NCBI GenBank assembly: GCA_002286715.1
Contig: NSJX01000008.1
Span: forward strand, 459,630 to 523,629
Direction: 5' to 3'
From: Dentipellis sp. KUC8613
Taxonomy: Eukaryota > Basidiomycota > Agaricomycetes > Russulales > Hericiaceae
Length of the DNA stretch: 64,000 nt
Part shown: positions 22,315 through 34,801 of the stretch, one piece after another
Layout of the letters: the number at the start of each line of letters is the position of its first letter
Position numbering within the stretch: position 1 is the stretch's first letter
Notes under the pieces: generated by a model
What the model was told of the DNA's origin: nothing
Databases searched by the model: none
Seen by the model: only the letters and a program-made list of their open reading frames with translations
Program-made: the position numbers and the translations under genes

Positions 22315-23333
22315 GTTGCTGGAGGTAGGAAACGTTAGAAGGGGTGTCTCAGACAGACGATGCGTTTTCTGCCTCAAGTTGTGGGCTCTTATACGAAGAA
22401 AGGGTCCATGCTGTACATGAGCGCCGGCTCCGGATCCTCCTTGTCTTGTGAAAGTTTGAAATTACCAGTCAGATTGGGCCGCAGTATGTGCCCGGCGAGG
22501 TATGGTGACGGTGACTCGACCTCGTGGAGCTGCGATGTCCAGCACGTACATTTCAGGAATGAACATGTAAAAGAAATCGGCGCGATTGGTCAGGATCTGT
22601 AAAAACACCACCTATAGCTCCTCATGTGCCATCAAAGGCGGCAACGTGGCCTTAGACTTCCCGCCAAGTGCATATGAGCGCTGAGCGCACAGGAAAACTT
22701 CTCACTTTTGCCTTGACTCGAAGACACCACTGCATGAGGCAGCACTGCTTGAATGTGCCCTAATTATGGTGCACGCTGTGAACTGAGAGCCTGCAGGAAA
22801 GGCGATGCATACCTGCCAGTTAGTATGAGTGGCAATGCTGTATAGAGACCCTTGTGTGAAAGGAGGATGAGCGGGTTGGAAGAGAGCATCATCGGGCATC
22901 GTGTTGGGAGCAAGAGGGGATATTGTTTTAGTTACCAAAACGATAAAGCTTCTGCACACAAACCCGCCTGTGTTTGGAAGTTTGTACTCAAACTCAGAAG
23001 ATCCTTCCTAATCCGTCCACGCTCGTCTTCCGTTTAGCCTGCATAGTGTCTGCTGGATTACATCGCACCCAAGGAGAGGTGTATTAGGTTTTCGAAGAGC
23101 ACAGGTGAACACGAGGCTGCGCACGACCCTACGGTGATTCTGCAATACCGGTCAATAGGACGCTGTGGACACGGACGGACTTCGGGACCGTGACATCTTC
23201 AGGTGCGTAGCCTACAACTGAATGTCAATTCATCCCTCGCTGAATTCTGTTTTCGCAAATGCCACAGGATACGGGCGCCAGGCCGCTCGGTGTTTGCGAG
23301 AGAGTTCGCCGAATCATACAGCTAATACGCGTC
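22315..23333. other. Divergent intergenic region
   Basis: About 1 kb between two divergent genes. A minus-strand frame at 22,702-22,959 has a plausible donor inside it, but I could not join it to anything recognisable. Confidence 0.4.
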
Positions 23334-24288
23334 ATGGCCGAGATCCAGAGGGCTTCGCTGGACCTCACCCACGTCGTGTGTGCGTCTGTCCCAGGGCTAC
23401 TCGCCAATACGTTTCGAATGACCCAACGCATCTCTTTCAGATGACGCAGACTCCCATGTCTCACTCGCTCTGGCCCTCATAACATTATCTCCCATCCTCT
23501 TGATGGTGCGTACAACTATTGGGTATTGCGTTCTGATGACCGTTCCTTGAATTCACTCCAATCTTCAGGCATCATATGCGGTTCTGGCCGTGTATACCAG
23601 GGAGCTGACTGTCATCAATATGTGGGCGGGACAGCTGCTCTGCGAGGCATTTAATTGGGCTGTGAAGCGCATGGTCAAGGAAGAACGGCCTATTGGTGCG
23701 TCCCCGGGTTATAGCTGGAGTTTGAATGTATAGTGACGCGAGGATCCTCAGACAGCGTAGGCACAGGCTATGGATTCCCATCTTCCCATAGCCAGTACAT
23801 GGCGTACTTTACGACGTTTCTCATCCTCCACCTGTGGTACCGTCACCAATTCGTGTCGACCGGGTATCGGATAGTGGACGCCCTGTTTCAGCTAGCCCTT
23901 CATAGCGCGTTAATAGGATGGGCGGCCACTGTTGCTTATTCACGGTATGGTTCCATAATACGGTCTTCCATGGAAGTTCGAACAGAACTAATATTACTAA
24001 TGTTCCTACAGGTTGCACCTCGCATACCACTCCCCCTCACAAGTACTCTGGGGTGTTTCGCTCGGCATTGGTTTTGCAGTCGTGTTTTATCTTGCGGCGG
24101 AGCTGATACCCACCAAGAGACCGAATTCGTATCTTGGAATCGTCCGGACTCAACTTATCACGAATCCAGTGTCTACATGGCTCCGTCTACGGGATGGATG
24201 GCTTGTTTGGCCAGATGGCGGCGTCGAGGAGCAATGGCTGGCTTGGAGGAAGGAGCTGGATAGCAGAGAGAGGCGGAAGCAGGCGTAA
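23334..24288 (+). CDS. CAX4: Dolichyldiphosphatase
   Basis: Five exons (23334-23379, 23441-23505, 23569-23695, 23752-23944, 24012-24288) give 235 residues, almost the length of yeast Cax4 (239). The PAP2 phosphatase signature is complete: K-R-M-V-K-E-E-R-P (K-x6-R-P), G-F-P-S-S-H (P-S-G/S-H), and S-R-L-H-L-A-Y-H (S-R-x5-H) split by the last intron. Several hydrophobic helices fit an ER membrane protein. It removes one phosphate from dolichyl diphosphate in the ER lumen so the lipid carrier can be reused for N-glycosylation. The start at 23334 gives M-A-E-I-Q-R-A-S-L-D-L-T-H-V, which resembles fungal orthologs. Confidence 0.92.
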
Positions 24289-24621
24289 TCTCAGTATGTA
24301 AGTAGACATTCGACCGTATCCTCTCATTCCGCTAACATTCTCCAACAGTACCTACCGGCTGCTGACAGTCGCACTATAGCGTATATCTATTCATTTGTTT
24401 TTCTACAGAACCTGTTGCGACTGCAGCTGTGCACGGCAGGAAACCCGAACCTTGGGTTAAGGCATCCCGATTTGTCACATGCTCCCTAAAACCGCTTAGA
24501 TCCGTCGTGATTCAAGATTTCCGGCTCGACATTGGCTCTACTTACCTTCCGACTCTCCGCATCGTACTATACGGCTCTGGTACGATCTTGAACCGTTTTC
24601 CTGCATATAACTTCTCCCTGC
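24289..24621. other. Short intergenic stretch
   Basis: Holds the 3' end of the dolichyldiphosphatase gene and the promoter of the pantothenate synthetase gene. Nothing else seen. Confidence 0.4.
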
Positions 24622-25865
24622 ATGCACCGGTACGCTGTTGCTGCGCGTCGCGTTCGCTCACTCTCGTTACAGAAGTTTGCAAGACCGATCCCGAATAGCT
24701 GCGTGACGTGGAGAGCAATGTCGAGTGCTAGTACAGAGCTGCCACCATCGAGCATACCTATCTTCACAACCGTCAAGGAGTACAGGGAATGGAGAGCCAG
24801 GGCATTTGAGGAGAAGAAAAGCGTCGGGTTCGTGCCGACGATGGGCGCTTTGCACGATGGTCATCTCTCCCTAGGTGAGTTCGTCCGGTCCACTCGAAGC
24901 ACGTACGCGAATGAGCTGAACGATCGCGCTGACCGCAGTGCAGCGCTCGCTCGCCGAGAACGACCTCACCGTGCTCTCCATCTTCGTCAACCCCGCCCAA
25001 TTCGCGCCGCACGAGGATCTCGCGACATATCCCCGCACGCTCCCGCGCGACCTCGAGCTCCTTGCCGCCCAGTCCATCACACCATCCTCCACGTCCGCAT
25101 CAGCATCCGTACCCACCGCACGCTCGCCCTCGGCGGTGTTCCTGCCATCCGTCCGCGAAATGTACCCCTCGGGCATCAGCCAGGACGTCGGCACGCAGCG
25201 GGGCACGTTCGTCGAGGTGAAGGGCTACGGGGAGCAGCTGGAGGGGGCTAGCAGGCCGTCGTTCTTCCGAGGCGTCGCGACAGTGGTCACGAAGCTCTTC
25301 AATATCATCCAGGTGCGTCCTATTCCCCCGGCTGCATGGCGCTCTCATTAACTCGAGCTGGGGAACCGGGTAGCCGACAAACGCGTACTTTGGGCAGAAG
25401 GACATTCAGCAGGCGCTGCTGCTGCGCCGCATGGTCGCGGATCTGCATATTCCGCATCCGACGCCTGAGCAGCTGCATATTGTGCCCACTGGGCGCGACC
25501 CTGTGACTGGCCTCGCGCTGTCCTCGCGTAATGCGTACCTCACTGATTCCGAGCGTGCCTACGCGCCCGCGCTGTACGCCGCGCTGCATGCTGCTGAACT
25601 GGCATGGGAAGATGACAAGAGCAAGGCAGAGTGCATACAGCGGGCGTTTGGCGTGCTGGAGGAGCGGCGGCAGGGTGCAGAGGGTGTAGAGGTGAAGGTG
25701 GACTATGTAGAGATGAACGATCCGGAGACGTTTGAGGCGTTGGAAGGTGGAAGGACGCAGAGTAAGAGCAGGGAGGCGGTGGTGTTGAGTGCTGCGGTTT
25801 GGGTGGGACGGACTAGGCTGATTGATAATATCGTTTTGGGGGATGCGCCGTGGATCGTGCGGTAA
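24622..25865 (+). CDS. PAN6: Pantothenate synthetase (pantoate-beta-alanine ligase)
   Basis: Three exons (24622-24874, 24939-25312, 25374-25865) give 372 residues. It joins pantoate and beta-alanine with ATP, the last step of vitamin B5 synthesis ahead of coenzyme A. Motifs: P-T-M-G-A-L-H-D-G-H at about 72-81 (nucleotide binding), F-V-N-P-A-Q-F, F-F-R-G-V-A-T-V-V, Y-F-G-Q-K-D, and the L-A-L-S-S-R-N-A-Y-L loop. The enzyme is usually about 280-310 residues. Here a basic, Ser-rich leader of ~40 residues precedes the core, which could be a mitochondrial presequence or reflect use of the second ATG (M-S-S-A-S-T-E-L), and a Ser/Ala-rich loop follows the first exon. Confidence 0.93.
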
Positions 25866-26112
25866 AGAAGCTCTGCGTGGGATGTTGTGTTATATTTCAG
25901 TATTTTGCTACTTCTGATAGTTCGTCTGGGAGGGCACGTGTGATAAAATTCTGAGACGCGTCGAGGCGCGCGCTTGACGCGCTCAAGCTTGTTCTCTTTC
26001 TGCAACATCTCTCTGATTTCTCTAGCTGGCTTGGCAATCAAGTGCACTGCACACAACCTCGCTGCATACTCAGACAGTCTTGGTCTGACGCCAGTCCAAA
26101 GTTAGAACAATC

Positions 26113-27810
26113 ATGGCACCACATCTCGAGCCCCGCCGCACGATGATCTCGGCCGGGCTCTTTCCATCCGAGAAGATAAAGAAGCTTGGGGCGAAAAGAC
26201 CATTCATACAACAGGTAGATACCGTGCTTTGACTCCGCCTTCCAGGCGTACTATGATCGTGTGCTGCTATCCCACTTACTAACCAGGAAATTCTGCAGGT
26301 CGATGCTGTGTTTCCGTCTAACCCCGCACTCGAAGACGCATTCCGGCAGCTCGAGACGTACTACTACACGTCGCGTGCGCGCCTCGCGGAGCTCACAGAT
26401 GCTGCACATGCACTTATGCAAGAGCTTGGTAATGAAGGGTGCGCTGGTGTCCGCCTCCATGGTGTCTCATTCGCTCGCTGATTGCAGAAGCACAGGGACT
26501 TCCACGCACTTAGCACCTCAAAACACATCCCTGACGTCTGGAGCTTCGAAGGAGGGTCTTTCAATCTCAATGTAGGGAAGCGGACACACGAAGCCCTCGG
26601 TATTCCGGGCATGAAAGCGTCTGGGAAGCATGGGAGATTCAAGAAGTTCGAGGAGCAGTATGGTGAGTTATCCCTTTGTTTTTGTAATTCTTTCCCTCAC
26701 ACTTCAACGGAAATTTAAGTCGCGTCTACGCGCTTAGTTTCCCCTGGTGAAGACAAGAAAAATATCGCTCGAGTCCGCGAACGACTCTCGCGATGGGACC
26801 AAACGCGCGAGGAAGCAGGACATCCCGAATGGGAGTTTGCCTTCTACACGTCCCATCTAGGCAAGCGTCCTTCCATTTGGGGTTCCATTCATCCTACTTA
26901 CACTTTCGCCTGATAGAAAAAGCCACGGGAGCACTTTCTCCAAGTGCTCCGAATGCGACAAAACACTCCGTGAAGCCGTCGGTGCGCAAGTTCGACAATG
27001 TCGCCGTCCCGATGCCCACATTATCGCCGCACCCGAAGTCTGCCGTACACGCGAGGAAGCGACGGAAGATCGCGACAGACGCGGCTGCCGGTGTGGAAGT
27101 TTCAGAGGTCGAGGCTGAGATAGATGATCAGGTGGAAGATTGGAATGAAGATATGGGTGAGCTGTTTGAGTGGACTGGGATGGCAATGCTCGGTGCACAG
27201 CGGTAGATATTTTGGCATCTGTCCGAGGTCGATCTGCCTGATGAACTGATGTGAACACTGGACAGGCTTCAAGTAAATGATCGTGTCGATCCGTACATTG
27301 CAGTATACTCGCCGCCAGAGCCGTTTGCAGTCGGCGAGATCACACATGTCTGTTGGCAGGGCTTTCTGAATCCACAGTTTGTGCAGGCCATCATTGACAC
27401 GGCTACGTATGTCCGTCAATTGTTCCTGTATCTGCGGGATCTCATATGTCTATTCAAGCGCTGCATTGTCGATTCTTCCCGAGGCATCCAGGGACACATT
27501 CGTGGCGCTCGCTGCTCACGGCATTTCGCACTCTCTCGGATCTTGTGGGGGCGCGCAAGGCGTCCCGCGGGGTCAAGGTGAGGGCGAGGCAACAACTTCT
27601 ATTGTCTTCGTGGCGGAAGACGGACTCGGAGATGTTGACCATGCGGAGGTAGAGGGGGTGGCGATGGAGGTGACCGCGGACAATACTGGGTCGTTGACAG
27701 GGGCAGCTCAAGGGCAGTTGCATCCACCTGCAAAACGAGAGGCGGTGAAGGCGCTCGGGAGGTATGCGATGGTGGAGTCTGTAGGGCAAGGCGATGCTAG
27801 ATTTGGGTGA
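26113..27810 (+). CDS. RNase P/MRP subunit p40 (Rpp40-like)
   Basis: Seven exons (26113-26214, 26299-26438, 26496-26662, 26720-26860, 26917-27202, 27266-27406, 27492-27810) give 431 residues in frame. The order of conserved blocks follows human RPP40: L-N-V-G-K-R-T-H-E-A-L-G-I-P-G, E-F-A-F-Y-T-S-H-L, E-L-F-E-W-T-G, Y-S-P-P-E-P, W-Q-G-F-L-N-P-Q-F-V, and H-G-I-S-H-S. In animals p40 is a protein subunit of the RNase P and RNase MRP ribonucleoproteins that mature tRNA and rRNA in the nucleus. The fourth intron uses a GC donor (CTAG|GCAAGC). The exon 2/3 junction is the least sure: only GTGCGC with CACAG keeps the frame. The identification rests on motif order recalled by eye. Confidence 0.72.
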
Positions 27811-28184
27811 TGCATGATAGCAGTATAGGACTGTACAAAATCAATTGAAGATGCCCCTTCCTGCTGGCACAGCATTTCCTTAGAGAAGCCTTCCCAGTCC
27901 ACGTCTGGCTGCGACACTGCCGCGCAGATTCCGCACAGATTGTAAGCTTGGTGCTGGCGATGTAGTTGGGAGATGAGAAATGCGGGGAAATCTTATCTTA
28001 TCGGGCCGAAAGGAGAACAAGAGGCGCGTCTTTTACTTTTGAAGGGAGGTTGAATCGGACGACGCCGTGGACGCGTCTCCCTTTCCCCCATCATCAAAAG
28101 TACATACAGCATACCCCCTTCTTCTCATACCCCTTCCTCTCCTCTCCTTTTCCCTTTATTCAGTACTCGTTCGCTCTTCAAACA
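27811..28184. other. Intergenic region with CT-rich leader
   Basis: The last ~100 bases before the next ATG are strongly pyrimidine-rich, typical of a highly used fungal promoter. Nothing else seen. Confidence 0.4.
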
Positions 28185-29186
28185 ATGGGCCGCCCTCTCT
28201 TCACCCCCCAGAACTCTAACCCGACCATCGTCACTGCTGACGAGGAGCCAGTCACGTACCCATCCTACTCCAAATGGTCCTACGAAAACTCCTTCGACCC
28301 CGACTCTGACGAGTTCTTCATCGACGCCATCGACGAGAGGCCCCTCAAGGCAGATGAATTGAGCTCGCCCTCGCTCAGCAGCGATTCTTCGCCAAGCTCC
28401 AGCGGCCGCGGTACTCCGGCCGACGCAAGCGCTGGCAGCCGCCCTACCATCCTCGGCGGCGCAGGTTCCCCCTTCACCACCTACATGGCTCGTCTCGCCG
28501 CCGTGCAGCCCGCGGACTACTTCGCGGGCACCGACAGCACTGGTGGGCCGCCACCGCGCCGTCGCTCTGCGTCGGACGCGGGTCGCATCCTCGAGCCAGG
28601 CGCGGTCGTCTCCCACTACGCCGCGCTGTACGATACGGCATCGCAAGACGCCCTGCAGCGTATGCACGCCCGCCAGCGCGCCATGCGCCTCGACGGGCCA
28701 CCCGCGCCCGCGGACGACAGCGATGACGGCAGCGACGACTGGGAGATCCTCGCCGTCCAGCCGCAACCGACGGCGTGGGCCGGCCCCGCCCGCCCCGCCG
28801 TGCGCGTCCCCGGCGGCATGCGCGACCGCCAGATGCAGGCGCGCGTGCACACGTCCGACATCACCCCCATCCCCCTCCCGTCCACCGTAGCGCGCTACCG
28901 CACCGACATGGCCTCGCACGCCACCCAGTCGCAGTCCCAGACGCAGGTGGTGCCCGTCCCCGTCCCTGCGCGGCCGTATACGCCACCCGCACAGCGCACG
29001 CGCGGCCCGCCGCAGCCGCTGACGCCGGAGGAACAGTCTGCGTTGATGCGCCACCTCTCGCCATCGCCCCCGCCTAGTGTCTCTCCCCACTTTTACTCTT
29101 GGGGTCAGCCCCAGCAGAGGCCGCAGGTGCTCGCGTCGCCGTCGCCTGCTCCCGCTCATCCAAGGTGGCCGCCCGCCTACGAGTGA
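28185..29186 (+). CDS. Uncharacterised intrinsically disordered protein
   Basis: A single exon of 333 codons with no recognised domain. I took the ATG at 28185 (MGRPLFTPQNSNPTIV), which follows a CT-rich leader; the open frame itself continues upstream without support. Composition is Pro, Ser, Ala and Arg rich. Short islands stand out: Y-E-N-S-F-D-P-D-S-D-E-F-F-I-D-A near residues 30-45, a helix-like A-L-Q-R-M-H-A-R-Q-R-A-M-R-L, and an acidic D-D-S-D-D-G-S-D-D-W-E-I-L patch. These could be short binding motifs. Third-position GC is very high, which supports coding use and explains long shadow frames on the other strand. No function can be given. Confidence 0.75.
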   Translation: MGRPLFTPQNSNPTIVTADEEPVTYPSYSKWSYENSFDPDSDEFFIDAIDERPLKADELSSPSLSSDSSPSSSGRGTPADASAGSRPTILGGAGSPFTTYMARLAAVQPADYFAGTDSTGGPPPRRRSASDAGRILEPGAVVSHYAALYDTASQDALQRMHARQRAMRLDGPPAPADDSDDGSDDWEILAVQPQPTAWAGPARPAVRVPGGMRDRQMQARVHTSDITPIPLPSTVARYRTDMASHATQSQSQTQVVPVPVPARPYTPPAQRTRGPPQPLTPEEQSALMRHLSPSPPPSVSPHFYSWGQPQQRPQVLASPSPAPAHPRWPPAYE

Positions 29187-29779
29187 AGAAGAACCGCAAC
29201 AGGGTTAGGGAGGTGGTGATGGGTTGGGGGTTGGTGGGTTGGGGTGGTCTGGAAGTTGGATATGGTGCCAGAATCTGTTCTGGGGATAATGTGGTGGAGT
29301 TTGATGAGGCTCTTATGCCTTTCTCGTGGTCTCTCGTCTCTAGATCGGCAGGCTTCGCGGAGAGGTTTTCTAAAAGCACCCCAGTCGTCGCGGTGCATCC
29401 GTCAGTCTTTATGATTTTTTCTATTATACCCTGTGTATATACAGCAGGCGTTGCTGCCTGCCTACGCTGCTCTTACGACCTTGCTATTTCCGATCTGATC
29501 TCTATTGGTATTATGGCTGCTTGGTTGTTTGCTGTATCTTTGTAATATTTGTCTCACCGCTATATCACCCTACATGCATCATTTTCTCTCCTCTTGTATC
29601 TACGCTGCTCGTCGATCGTGAATTCTCCGCACCAAGAACATTGCCCTCAATCAACCTCAACACGAGACGCGCTTCATCACGAAATCATAGCAGTTCATTA
29701 CCCTATTCGTACAATGCTCTACTAGCTTGCTGCAGATAAACATACAGTGCAATGGCCGTTCAAGCTCATAGGCCCCGCC
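29187..29779. other. Convergent intergenic region
   Basis: 3' flanks of two converging genes. T-rich near 29.5-29.6 kb; no gene seen. Confidence 0.4.
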
Positions 29780-32358
29780 TCACAGCGTGTAGCGGTAGCC
29801 GCTCCATTCGTCGCCCTTCTCCCTCTTCGCGTCCGCGATGCTCGCGAAGCGCCCGTTCTTGAGCGCCCGCGCCTCGCGCACCTCGGGGTCCTCCTTCGAG
29901 TCGACCTCATCCCCGTCAATGACTTCGTCGCGCTCACCGCGGTCCTTGGCAGCGTTCTCGCGCTTCAGGTAGATGTAGAAGGACGTCGAGGCGATGAGTC
30001 CGAAGCCGATATACATCAGGACGAGGCCGTGCCCGAGTGGGTACCAGGGCGCGTCGCGGGCGCGGTACTGTGGTCCCCGCATGGTGAGCATGAGCTAGGA
30101 TGGGGTGGAGGAGGGATACGTACGACATTGGAGCTGACTGCGCCGTTGATATTCCCGCTGTGTGCATTCAACTGTTAGCTTGATAGACGTTGTGGTGAGG
30201 GGACGACAGAGCATACAAACTAATGACCATGGCCAATGTCACGCTGCGCTTGTACGATCCTTCAACATTGTTGGACACCCACGCGCTATACAATCAAATA
30301 TGCATGAGCATGTGCTCAGAAGGGTATCAGGGATAGTGGCAACGTACATTGTGTTGGCTGTTGCAAGGCAGGTGAAGGTGGAACGATCAATTGCTGCCCT
30401 ACAGTCGAGCGTTGCGACGAGATGACTTACGGATCAAGGGATAGATACCACTAGAGAAGATGGACGTTAGAATGCAACGACAAGGTAAGCGATGGGACTC
30501 ACCATGTTGCCAAGAAGACAGCGAAGTAGGACAACGCTGCATTCCGGGAAGCGATCAAGATGATGTACCCGGCTCCACCCAAGCACAAGAATAAACTGTG
30601 AGGGGACGGTATCAGTAAGCCACACCGATATACTGACAAAAGTGAGTCTCAGACGCACATGTTAAGCAGCCCACGCTGGCCTTTCCGGTCTGCGAACCAG
30701 CCGACGAGGCAAGTCATGATACATGCGAACGCGTAGACAGGCACCGTGAGCAGATTGGCTGCAGTCGCCTTGAAGCCTGCGTGGCGGAAATAGGGCAGAT
30801 TGGTCAGGCGAGCTTGAACTCGAGCGCATGAGAAAACGAGGACTTACCGAGCTGCGCAGCAGAGAATGCGAGCACGGGACAGATTTAGATGAGAAACAAA
30901 GCCGCGGGGCGCGGAGGTGGATGCGGGCGTACCTGGCTGATAATGCTCGGGAGGAACAGCGAGAATGCGTACAAGGGCATGTCGCTTCCCACATACACGG
31001 CCACTGCAGAACGGCTCAGTTATCCACGGAGCTCCGGAAAAGGTGGTGCACGTACTTCCAATCCACGTCTTCCAGTCGAAGACGCTCTTCCAGATATATT
31101 TCCAGCGCAGATTCTCGCCTGCAGCGGAGAATTGGTCGTCGCTCTGCAGCCGGCGGACGACGACGGTGCGCTCCGCCTCGGAGAGGAACTTCGCGGTGTC
31201 CGGGAAGTCCTGGATGATCCAGAAGGAGAGGATGCCTGCGATGATCGTCGCGAGGCCTTCGAGGATGAAGATCCACGACCAGCCCGCTTTACCGCCGACT
31301 CCGTCCATGTTTGAGATCGCCGCCTAGGTGCAAGTAAGAGCATGCGTGCGGAGAGGAAGAGGAAGGTGGGACAGTCCAGGAACAGAGTGGGCCGAGGGCG
31401 TCAGTTCTGGGGTACAAAGACAGATGGACAGAAGAACGCACAGCGAGCAGGCCACCGAATGCACCCGACACGGAGGCTGCAGAGAAGAAGATGGCCGCGC
31501 GCAGGCCAAACTCGGAGCGTTTGTACCAGCTGCAGAGGCGGCATAGGGTCGGCACGGGTGCGCATGCGGGTATCAGCAAATGGGAGCCGCCCACGGGTTG
31601 GGGACGCACCATGAAAGATAGTAGTTCACACCGGGAAAGAGTCCGGCTTCCATCATCCCGAGCATCCATCGCATGCCTAGAATGGGCAGGATCAGCATAT
31701 GTTTAGATTGGTTCCCGGCGGAAGAAGCGCACCGAGAAGACCGCCGTAGTTGTGGACCAATCCTTGCACCGTCTGTGCCTGTGTAAGTACAGGCAACGTA
31801 CACTCCCAAAGAGATTACGAACCATCATAACACCCCATAATAGCATGAGGCCGGAGAGCCATAACGAGGGCCGCAGACGCTTGAGGAAGACGTTGGAGGG
31901 TACCTTAAGAACGCGAGAAGAACCATGAGATGGCTTCGAAACGAATATGGTAGGAGATCTCTCATACTTCAAAGACAGAATACGGGAAGAAGAAGATAGT
32001 CAGACCGATGAGGTACTGAGTGTCCGTGATGTGTAGGTCTTTTTCCATTCCGTACAGCTGGGTGCCCCTTCATCAGTCCGATATGTCCTCGAGCAGGAAA
32101 CGAGTCCATGGAACGCACCTTCGCGTTGCCAATACTTGTACGGTCCAAGAAGCTCAGAAGGTAGAGTATTGCCAACCAAGGGACCAAGCGAAGGTCGATC
32201 TTCCGCATGAGCTTGCGCTCGTCGACACCCGAGATGTCAACATCAGGATTGTAGAGCGGCGTTTCGCGGTTCTCTTCTTGGACCACGGAGACGCGCGCGC
32301 CCTTCTCCTCGTCCGAGACGTGCGTGGATGGCGATGGTGACGACGCGGTTTTGGACAT
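29780..32358 (-). CDS. MFS transporter, anion:cation symporter (Dal5/allantoate permease type)
   Basis: The gene has about ten exons; exon 1 is 32358-32119 and the last begins near 30,077. The start M-S-K-T-A-S-S-P-S-P-S-T-H-V is followed by an acidic cytosolic leader, D-L-R-L-V-P-W-L-A, and the subfamily signature F-L-D-R-T-S-I-G-N-A-K, then Y-L-I-G-L-T-I-F-F-F-P-Y and F-L-K-R-L-R-P-S-L-W. A further block, G-M-M-E-A-G-L-F-P-G-V, is typical of the same group, and W-S-W-I-F-I-L-E-G and a long loop lead to six more helices. It should sit in the plasma membrane and import an organic anion (allantoate, nicotinate or similar) with protons; the substrate is not shown. The tail after the last helix is charged and 50 residues long. 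An in-frame ATG lies 27 nt upstream of the one chosen. Confidence 0.87.
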
Positions 32359-34716
32359 GATGAGCGCGGCGGAGCGTGACGGCAAGGCCAGGACAAGGCA
32401 GACGGGTCAGCGCGGGGAAAAACACGACGAGCCCGTGCTGCTTTATGTAGCATCGCGTAGTGGAGATGTCTTCCGTCAGCACGAGTAGATTCCTACGAGA
32501 CCAAGGCACCGGGACCTATGATCTATCATTTCCGTCAGCTGGCACTCTTGGAAATGATGCGTTCGCGTTCCCACAGCGCTTCGAGGAGGCACGAAGGGGT
32601 GAGCCGTTTGTTCACGTGGGGTAGGAGTGTGGATGAATGACCGGAAAAGGACACAGACCGATGGAGGTACGGATGAAATGTTGATCAACGCGCCCCGCAC
32701 AGATCACAGCAGATGGTAGACGGCAAGCGAAGCCGCGCCTGCTGCCAAGTACGTTATCTGGCTTGATAGTGATTGGTCTAGAAACTGGTTGCAGTCTTTT
32801 GCACGAGGTCAAGCCGCGATATTCTGCGTAAGGGCAGTCCTGCGGGCTCGGAACATAAGACAACCGACTTCGGATACACGTCTAATCCGAGCGTAGTACT
32901 AGTAGAAGGATTGGAAAAAAACATGCTGTCCGCTATTGGCCCTCGTGACCATCAAAATAAAACTCCGCGGCACCTTTCCCCACATCGAGTTGTCAAGACT
33001 GAATGAGGGGAAGACAGGGGAAAACTCGGTGAGGGTGAGCCTGTCTACATTTGAAAGAGTATGCGCGTGAGTTAGAAGGTCGCACTAGTTGGAAGTTGTC
33101 TTGTCTCTTCTCTAGGTCATAAACCATTGCTTCAGGACCCTGCGTAGTCGTGCTACGGTTACGCTTGCTCGTTCCGGGTTCCGAAATCGATCGACGTGTG
33201 TGGGGTACAAACTTTCAGGAACCTACTGCAGCGCGGCTACCGGCCCGCTTTTGCAGAAGACAAAAGTTACAAGACATTCCAAGATAAACGAGCTGTGTCT
33301 GCGAGTCAGCGCGACAGTATTTGTCAAGTAATTTGTCAAGGCTAAAACATGCTCTGATACAGTGTTCTGATCTTAGACTGTACCAAGCTGAGAATGCGGA
33401 GGCCGCGACAGGAACCCAGTCACGCTTTCTTGTTCACCAGCGTGCTTTGGTGTGAAGGTGATAATCATTGCTGTAAACGAAACGTCTCAGTATGGATTCC
33501 TCGACAGACCATTCTCAGAATACTCAATGACAAGACTTACATTACCAGTGAGCTGTTGACATGACCGCCCGACGGCTGCACAAGAACGGCATCCCTTCTG
33601 ATCATGGCGTCTCCTTGACGGTCCTTCAACCATATGCTCGCCGTCAGTGTCAACTGCCAGATAACCGTGATTGGTCTCATGTTGAGAGGATACGCCGCCA
33701 CCGAGAGTACTAACTCCCTGTGGCGTCATAAAATACGCACGAGATGTCGACCAAATTACAGCGCTTATGCTTGACAACAGGAAGTTGGACACGCCATGTC
33801 GGACTCCGAGGCGAAAAAACCTATCTAGGGCGGGGAAACGATCATTCATCGGGTGTCATCCTTTGTGTATCCTCATCTTGTGAGCTTCATGGCAACGTTG
33901 TCATAAGGAAGATACTTGCTCATATCCAGGGTTTTGGTGCATAATTTCGACGTGAGATGACAGCCACGGCCATGCTTTAGTGAAGGAGTACTGGAGAGGA
34001 CTGAAAAGCTGTTGCAGCCAAATGCTATATTTCATATAAGCGCCGAAAGTCGGCAAATGCCGATGGGCGCTGAGGCGGGCCGGACCCCGTCTCTCAGAGA
34101 CTCGGACTTGCGCTCGAACGATCTTCGGTTCGTCTGTCAAATACTTTGACCAGTTCCTCCCCGCTCAGAAACAAACCTTCCAGACATTATTCACGGCTGG
34201 AAGTCTGGTCACCGTGGGCGGTAGTAACAGACGAAGATTCGTGGGTCAGCAGATTTCGGCCATTCAATTATAGCCACATTCGTGCTTGTCTGATGCGCCC
34301 ATCTAACCAGATCCTGTCAAACATGGTCCTGGCAGAACAGACGCCTTCTGTCGAACGATTTTCACTTGCAAAGCCATCGCATCTCGCGCCATCCTTCGTG
34401 GCGTCTTTCTCTGGTAGAGAGTAGAACCCATTTCATAGGTGTGTAATTGTTACTCTCGGATTAGGGCTGGAGAGCATGTCCAGACCACACTGGCGGAGAT
34501 CTGGGACTCATTTATACTCATTCGACTCGGAGACACCGATCACAAGATGTTCCGTAAGGGGCTTCGCAGCATGTGCACTTCTTGCCTTCGATGTAATAGG
34601 CTTCCTCGGTAGCAAATGGCGGGATCAACATCATTCTTGGTCGCTGACTACGGCAACGCATCACTCTCAGGCAGCCCAGTGGAGGTTCTCGAGCTTTGAT
34701 AAGCCACATTGAGTAG
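32359..34716. other. 2.4-kb gene desert
   Basis: No frame here resembles a family or can be spliced into a credible protein. The longest, on the minus strand at 33,487-33,849, lacks codon bias and partners. No terminal repeats were noticed. Confidence 0.35.
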
Positions 34717-34725
34717 TATATATAT
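34717..34725 (+). promoter_or_regulatory. Strong TATA box of small-protein gene 1
   Basis: TATATATAT lies 77 bp before the ATG and is followed by a long CT-rich leader, a pattern of strongly transcribed fungal genes. Confidence 0.6.
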
Positions 34726-34801
34726 CGGTGCATCTGGTCAGACCCGCACGGTTCCTCTCCCCTTTCTCTTTCTTTCTTCGTTCGCTTTCATTCTCGCCAC
34801 G

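Noticed and set aside
22702..22959. 85-codon minus-strand frame upstream of the dolichyldiphosphatase gene
   Set aside because: No neighbour exon keeps phase and no family resemblance.
28125..29159. 344-codon minus-strand frame opposite the disordered-protein gene
   Set aside because: Arg/Gly/Ala-rich antisense product typical of high third-position GC; the plus-strand frame has the ATG context and CT-rich leader.
33487..33849. 120-codon minus-strand frame in the gene desert
   Set aside because: No promoter, partner exon or codon bias.
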